Assembly (NCBI GenBank): GCA_038246785.1
Contig: JBBRVP010000063.1
Location: 1 to 9,823, forward strand
Reading direction: 5' to 3'
Length of the DNA stretch: 9,823 nucleotides
DNA from: JBBRVP01 sp038246785
Lineage (GTDB): Bacteria; Actinomycetota; Actinomycetes; Jiangellales; Jiangellaceae
The notes under the pieces are model-generated. The model had not been told where the DNA came from and ran no database searches. It saw only the letters and a program-made list of their open reading frames with translations. Shown one piece after another: positions 6,117 to 9,823 of the stretch; the stretch's first letter is position 1, and each line of letters opens with the position of its first letter. The translations under genes and the position numbers were made by a program.

Positions 6117-8402
6117 TCAGGCGACCGACACGGCGCGGAAGCGGCGCAGCCGCAGGCTGTTGGACACCACGAACACCGACGAGCACGCCATCGCGGCACC
6201 GGCGACGAGCGGGTTGAGCAGGCCACTCATGGCCAGCGGCAGGGCTGCCACGTTGTAGGCGAAGGCCCAGAACAGGTTGCCCTTGATGGTGGCCAGCGTG
6301 CGCCGGGAGAGTCGGATCGCGTCGACCGCGGCCCGCAGGTCGCCCCGCACGAGGGTGAGGTCGCTGGCCTCGATGGCCACGTCGGCGCCACTGCCCATCG
6401 CGATCCCCAGGTCGGCCTGCGCGAGCGCGGCGGCGTCGTTGACGCCGTCGCCGACCATGGCGACCACCCGGCCGGCGCCCTGCAGCCGGCGTACGGCAGC
6501 GAGCTTGTCGGCCGGCAGCACCTCGGCAACGACGTCGTCGATGCCGACCTCCGCTGCCACGGCACGCGCAGCGAGCTCGTTGTCGCCGGTGAGCAGGACG
6601 GGGGTCAGCCCCAGGCCGCGCAGCTCGGCCACCGCCTGGGAGCTGGTCGGCTTGACGGTGTCGGCGACGACGAGCACCCCGCGGGCCCGCCCGTCCCAGC
6701 CCACCGCGATCACGGTGCGCCCCGCCGCCTCGGCCGTCCGACGGGCCGCGTCCAGGCGGTCGGGCAGCGGCAGCGACCACTCCTGCTCCAGCCACGACGC
6801 CCGGCCGGCGACGACTGCGTGGACGTCCACGACCCCCTGGACGCCGAGGCCCTGCGTGGCGGTGAAGGACTCGACCGCCGGAACCTGTCCGGTGCGCTCC
6901 ACCGCGCCGGCTGCGACGGCGGCACCGACGGGGTGCTCGGAGGCGTGCTCGACCGCACCGGCCAGCCGCAGCAGGTCGGCCTCGTCGACGCTGTCGGCGG
7001 CGACCACCTCGACGAGCCGCATGCGTCCGGTGGTCACGGTGCCGGTCTTGTCGAGCACCACCGTGTCCACGCGGCGCGTCGACTCCAGCACCTCCGGCCC
7101 CTTGATGAGGATGCCCAGCTGGGCGCCGCGGCCGGTGCCGACCAGCAGAGCGGTCGGCGTGGCCAGGCCGAGCGCGCACGGACAGGCGATGATAAGGACC
7201 GCCACCGCGGCCGTGAAAGCCACCTCGGCGCCGGCTCCGGCGAGCAGCCAGAACGCCAGGGTGGCGAGGCTGAGCGCGATGACGACGGGCACGAACACCG
7301 CCGACACCCGGTCGGCGAGCCGCTGCACCGGCGCCTTGCCCGACTGGGCGTCCTCGACGAGGCGGGCCATCTGGGCGAGCTGGGTGTCCGAGCCGACGCG
7401 GGTGGCTCGCACGACCAGGCGTCCGCCGGCGTTGACGGTAGCACCGACGACGCTGTCTCCGGGCCCGACTTCGACCGGCACCGGCTCGCCGGTGAGCATG
7501 CTGGCGTCGACCGCCGACGAGCCCTCGACGACCTCGCCGTCGGTCGCGATCTTCTCGCCGGGACGCACCACGAAGCGGTCCCCGACGGCGAGCCGGTCGA
7601 CCGGAACACGTAGCTCGGCGCCCTCGCGCAGCACCGCGACGTCCTTGGCGCCCATCTCCAACAGCGCCTGCAGGGCCGCGCCGGACCGCTTCTTGGCCCG
7701 CGCCTCCGCGTAGCGACCGGCGAGGATGAACACCGTGACCGCGGAGGCGACCTCGAGGTAGATCTGCTCCGAACCCGCGCCGCGCTGTGGCACCAGTTCG
7801 AACGTCATGCGCATGCCCGGGTCGCCGGCGCCGCCGAGGAAGAGGGCGTAGAGCGACCAGCCGTACGCCGCGAGGACCCCAACACTGATCAGCGTGTCCA
7901 TCGTGGCTGCGCCGTGCCGCGCGTTGACCCACGCGGCGCGGTGGAACGGCAAGGCGCCCCACACGACCACCGGCGAGGCCAGCGTCAGCGAGAGCCACTG
8001 CCAGTTCTCGAACTGCAGCAGCGGCACCATGGCGAGGACGAGCACCGGGAGCGTCAGCGCTGCCGACACGATCAGTCGCCGGCGCAGCAACTCGACCTTG
8101 GCGTCCTCCGGGACGGCGTCCTCGGCGCCCCCGGGTCGCACAGTGTGCTGCGGTGGCTCCGGAAGCCGCGCCGAGTAGCCGGTGGCCACGACGGTGGCGA
8201 TAGCGTCGTCGACCGTCGTGCCCTCGGGGAGGCGCACGCGCGCCTTCTCGGTCGCGTAGTTGACGCTGGCCTCGACGCCGGGCATGCGGTTGAGCTTCTT
8301 CTCGACCCGCGCGGCGCAGGACGCGCAGGTCATGCCGCCGATCTCCAGGTCGACACCCTCGGTGCCGGCGCCCGGGCGACCCACGCCGGACGGGCTGGTC
8401 AT
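6117..8402 (-). CDS. copA: Copper-exporting P1B-type ATPase CopA
   Basis: A 761-residue heavy-metal P-type ATPase that uses ATP to pump Cu(I) out across the cytoplasmic membrane. In order: one N-terminal metal-binding domain with GMTCASC (23-29), membrane spans from about 109, the actuator TGEP (304-307), the transmembrane CPC (407-409), the phosphorylation site DKTGT (451-455), SEHP (488-491) of the nucleotide-binding domain, the hinge GDGVND (651-656), and the last two spans with YN (716-717) and MACSS (738-742). CPC with YN and MxxSS is the P1B-1 signature, which assigns Cu(I)/Ag(I) rather than zinc or cadmium. The ATG at 8402 overlaps the copZ stop by 4 nt (ATGA), so the two are coupled. 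Length is normal and the gene is intact. It is probably induced by copper through CsoR. Confidence 0.96.
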   Translation of the reverse strand: MTSPSGVGRPGAGTEGVDLEIGGMTCASCAARVEKKLNRMPGVEASVNYATEKARVRLPEGTTVDDAIATVVATGYSARLPEPPQHTVRPGGAEDAVPEDAKVELLRRRLIVSAALTLPVLVLAMVPLLQFENWQWLSLTLASPVVVWGALPFHRAAWVNARHGAATMDTLISVGVLAAYGWSLYALFLGGAGDPGMRMTFELVPQRGAGSEQIYLEVASAVTVFILAGRYAEARAKKRSGAALQALLEMGAKDVAVLREGAELRVPVDRLAVGDRFVVRPGEKIATDGEVVEGSSAVDASMLTGEPVPVEVGPGDSVVGATVNAGGRLVVRATRVGSDTQLAQMARLVEDAQSGKAPVQRLADRVSAVFVPVVIALSLATLAFWLLAGAGAEVAFTAAVAVLIIACPCALGLATPTALLVGTGRGAQLGILIKGPEVLESTRRVDTVVLDKTGTVTTGRMRLVEVVAADSVDEADLLRLAGAVEHASEHPVGAAVAAGAVERTGQVPAVESFTATQGLGVQGVVDVHAVVAGRASWLEQEWSLPLPDRLDAARRTAEAAGRTVIAVGWDGRARGVLVVADTVKPTSSQAVAELRGLGLTPVLLTGDNELAARAVAAEVGIDDVVAEVLPADKLAAVRRLQGAGRVVAMVGDGVNDAAALAQADLGIAMGSGADVAIEASDLTLVRGDLRAAVDAIRLSRRTLATIKGNLFWAFAYNVAALPLAMSGLLNPLVAGAAMACSSVFVVSNSLRLRRFRAVSVA

Positions 8403-8623
8403 CCACGGACTCCGGTGAGCACGTAGCCCGCCTCGTCGACAGCCGCCCGGACGGCGTCGTCGTCGAGGGGGGACTCGCTGGTCACCGCGACAGTGGAGTC
8501 GCCTCCGGTCACGAGATCGACATCGACACCGGTGACCCCCGGCAGCGCCCGCAGCTCGTCGCTCACGGCGGCGATGCAGTGTCCGCAGGTCATGCCTGAA
8601 ACGGTGTACGTGGCGGTAGACAT
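8399..8623 (-). CDS. copZ: CopZ-type copper chaperone (HMA-domain protein)
   Basis: A 74-residue heavy-metal-associated domain standing alone. The Cu(I)-binding motif is GMTCGHC (10-16) with Cys13 and Cys16, in the usual loop after the first strand (TYTVS). VDVDLVTG and the closing DEAGYVLTGV complete the ferredoxin-like fold. It would bind cytosolic Cu(I) and hand it to the matching domain of CopA. The start is supported by AGGAGGA a few bases upstream of the ATG at 8623. It begins 24 nt after csoR and overlaps copA by 4 nt, so it is the middle gene of the operon. A separate copZ besides the CopA domain is common in actinobacteria. Confidence 0.94.
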   Translation of the reverse strand: MSTATYTVSGMTCGHCIAAVSDELRALPGVTGVDVDLVTGGDSTVAVTSESPLDDDAVRAAVDEAGYVLTGVRG

Positions 8624-8647
8624 CAGGTCCTCCTGGATCGGGTCGGG

Positions 8648-8959
8648 TCAGGAACGCACGAGCCGCGCGATGGCGTCCGACGCCTCCTTGACCTTCGCGT
8701 CGGCGACATCACCGCCCTCCGCGATGGCGTGGGCGACACAGTGCGACAGGTGGTCCTCGAGCAGGGTGAGAGCAACGGACTCCAGCGCCTTGGTGGCCGC
8801 CGAGACCTGGGTCAGGACGTCGATGCAGTAGGTGTCCTGCCCGACCATGCGCTGCAGTCCGCGCACCTGGCCCTCGATGCGCCGCAGGCGCTTGAGAACG
8901 TCGTCCTTGTTGTCGAGGTAGCCGACGGTGGCGACATCATGGGGCATGCCGGCCATCAT
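8648..8959 (-). CDS. csoR: Copper-sensing transcriptional repressor CsoR
   Basis: A 103-residue all-helical DUF156/CsoR-family repressor. LKRLRRIEGQVRGLQRMV (22-39) is the family's DNA-binding helix. The Cu(I) ligands are Cys45 (TYCIDVLTQ), His70 and Cys74 (DHLSHC); the Cys-25-His-4-Cys spacing equals that of M. tuberculosis CsoR (Cys36, His61, Cys65), which separates it from FrmR and RcnR relatives. In the family, Cu(I) binding releases the tetramer from its operator. A matching operator lies directly at the start of this gene, so it most likely controls itself, copZ and copA. The boundary given is the outermost ATG; Met5 at 8947 is an equally good or better start, because a TATGAT -10 box lies over the first codons. 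Confidence 0.95.
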   Translation of the reverse strand: MMAGMPHDVATVGYLDNKDDVLKRLRRIEGQVRGLQRMVGQDTYCIDVLTQVSAATKALESVALTLLEDHLSHCVAHAIAEGGDVADAKVKEASDAIARLVRS

Positions 8960-8973
8960 ACCCCCCTGGGGTA
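8955..8973 (-). promoter_or_regulatory. CsoR operator and overlapping -10 box
   Basis: TACCCCCCTGGGGTA (8959-8973) is a perfect TACCCC/GGGGTA dyad with a 3-bp spacer, the known form of CsoR-family operators. On the minus strand TATGAT (complement 8960-8955) abuts it as a good -10 hexamer; no clear -35 is seen. A repressor bound here would block this promoter. Initiation about 7 nt downstream of the -10 would fall on the A of the ATG at 8947. Confidence 0.75.
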
Positions 8974-8989
8974 ATAGGCTGGCGTCCCG

Positions 8990-9510
8990 TCAGCGGACGA
9001 GGGCGCCGACCACGCGGTCGAGCGCGTCGAGGCCGGGCGTCGAGGTCGGCCTCGCCGATGGTCAGCGGCGGCGCGAGGCGCAGCCTGCTGCGCAGGGTCT
9101 CCTTGACCTGCACTCCCTCGGCGAGCATGGCCTCGCACAGCCTCGCAGTCGCAGGCGAAGGTCGTGCCGGTGCGGCCCAGCCCACTCCGCACCTCGTCGG
9201 CGACGAGCAGCACGCCGGTACGCGTGCACACTCGCGCAGCCCGCGGAGGAAGCGTGCAGGATGAGGACGCCGGCCTCGCCCTGCACCGGCTCGACGAGCA
9301 CCGCCACGGTGGTGTCGTCGATCGCCGCCTCGGCGGCGGCCACGTGGTCGTAGGGGACGACGCGGAAACCGGGAGTGAATGGGCGTGGTCTGCTCGCGCA
9401 GTGTCGTCCGTGGAGGCGGAAACCAGGGTGATCGTGCGGCCGGGGAAGTTGCCGGCTGCCACCACCACTGCGTCCGGTACGTCGCTGTGGCCTACGGCGG
9501 CAACATCAAG
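8990..9510 (-). pseudogene. rocD: Ornithine aminotransferase remnant (multiple frameshifts, internal deletion)
   Basis: Pieces of a class-III, PLP-dependent ornithine-oxo-acid aminotransferase appear in order but in different minus-strand frames: VPDAVVVAAGNFPGRTITLVS (about 9440-9505, split here as VPDAVVV and AAGNFPGRT), then FTPGFRVVPYDHV, then AIDDTTVAVLVEPVQGEAGV, then TGVLLVADEVRSGLGRTGTT with FACDCEA. It then jumps to CEAMLAEGVQVKETL, LRLAPPLTIGEADLD and finally ALDRVVGALVR with a stop at 8990. Missing are the N-terminal third and the part between FACDCEA and CEAMLAEG, which in the family carries the PLP-binding lysine. At least four frame changes occur. It cannot encode an enzyme. The 3' end lies just upstream of the csoR promoter. 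Sequencing error is unlikely because neighbouring genes are intact. Confidence 0.85.
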
Positions 9511-9544
9511 ACCCTCCTAGTCTCGTAGACCGGAGGTCAGGCGC

Positions 9545-9709
9545 ATGAAGGGTTCTCTCCGGGTGGAGCCCAAGGTGAAGGGCTCTCCACCTGCTCGTCG
9601 ACTTCAGGGCGTGCTTGCCTACGGTCTTGCGGTGGCAGCGGCGATTGGTGCTGGCCTGCTCTTCCGTGCTGGGGCCGAGGGGCAGGGCCCCGGCAAAGTC
9701 GTCCGGTAG
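9545..9709 (+). CDS. Small putative membrane protein (54 aa), uncertain
   Basis: An ATG at 9545 preceded at a good distance by GGAGG (9534-9538 region) opens a 54-residue frame. It has a basic N-terminus (MKGSLRVEPKVKGSPPARR), one hydrophobic segment (about 20-41, GVLAYGLAVAAAIGAGLLF) and a short polar tail. Positive charge followed by a single span is a plausible small membrane protein layout. I do not recognise it, and the 5' part contains a near-direct repeat of GAAGGGYTCTC, so it may be chance. The downstream DNA is accessory in character. Confidence 0.3.
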   Translation: MKGSLRVEPKVKGSPPARRLQGVLAYGLAVAAAIGAGLLFRAGAEGQGPGKVVR

Positions 9710-9759
9710 GGCTGTGACCTGCGGGTTCGTCGGCTTGCTCGCGGCGTGGCGTGTGTGAC

Positions 9760-9823
9760 GGGTGTGGTCCCTGAGGTTTCGATGGTGGTTCTCACATCAG
9801 CCATCGAGCCGAGGACCACACCC
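9760..9823. repeat. Nested inverted repeat at right edge (11-bp perfect arms)
   Basis: GGGTGTGGTCC (9760-9770) and GGACCACACCC (9813-9823) are perfect reverse complements enclosing 42 nt. Within, CGATGG (9780-9785) and CCATCG (9801-9806) form a second dyad. The right arm ends exactly at the window edge and may extend further. It could be a terminator, an operator or an end of a mobile element; no transposase is visible on this side. A short open frame begins at the ATG at 9782 but leaves the window after 14 codons. Confidence 0.5.

Noticed and set aside
6058..8406. 782-codon minus-strand frame overlapping copA
   Set aside because: Shifted frame of copA with an Arg/Gly-rich product lacking motifs; copA is fully supported.
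8956..9468. 170-codon minus-strand frame as an intact aminotransferase
   Set aside because: Only parts of the frame match the family; the matching segments move among three frames and the PLP-lysine region is missing.
9619..9819. 66-codon minus-strand frame at the right edge
   Set aside because: Starts inside the inverted repeat, is rich in Arg, Pro and Thr, has no ribosome site, and overlaps a better-supported small plus-strand frame.

Overview
The window is very GC-rich, with GC-ending codons and GTG starts. Its gene families (CsoR, an RDD protein next to a nonapeptide-repeat protein, an actinobacterial-style acyltransferase) point to a high-GC actinobacterium. I cannot fix the genus; a Geodermatophilales- or Pseudonocardiales-like organism is only an impression. 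No tRNA, rRNA, CRISPR array or phage module was seen.

Layout. 1-124: 5' end of an IS4-type transposase (minus), running off the left edge. About 220-542: decayed plus-strand coding remnant that appears truncated by that element, with a frame shift and an in-frame TGA. 579-2213: acyl-CoA synthetase (minus). 2277-2957: unrecognised single-span membrane protein (minus), divergent from the next block. 2999-5960: plus-strand run of four genes: a nonapeptide-repeat protein overlapping an RDD membrane protein by 4 nt, then a PlsC-type acyltransferase, then a helical-domain/cupin fusion. 5961-6116: a convergent gap holding two 42-nt hairpins at an exact 73-bp period. 8959-6117 (minus): csoR, copZ, copA, a compact copper-response operon with a CsoR-type operator at its start. 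About 8990-9510 (minus): decayed ornithine aminotransferase pseudogene. 9511-9823: lower-quality accessory DNA with one small possible membrane ORF and an 11-bp perfect inverted repeat at the right edge.

How the genes fit together. In the copper operon, CsoR probably represses its own promoter until Cu(I) binds Cys45/His70/Cys74; CopZ would carry Cu(I) to CopA, which exports it using ATP. The central block suggests an envelope or lipid function: an acyl-CoA-making enzyme, an acyltransferase that could use such acyl groups, a multi-span RDD protein and its repeat-protein partner. This link is inference from position only. The two ends are eroding: an IS fragment beside a broken gene on the left, a multiply frameshifted and internally deleted gene on the right. 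The intact middle therefore sits between accessory or degrading DNA.

The strongest candidates for something undescribed are the paired palindromes between the cupin gene and copA, the split nonapeptide-repeat/RDD pair with a recent 108-bp internal duplication, and the helical-domain/cupin fusion.
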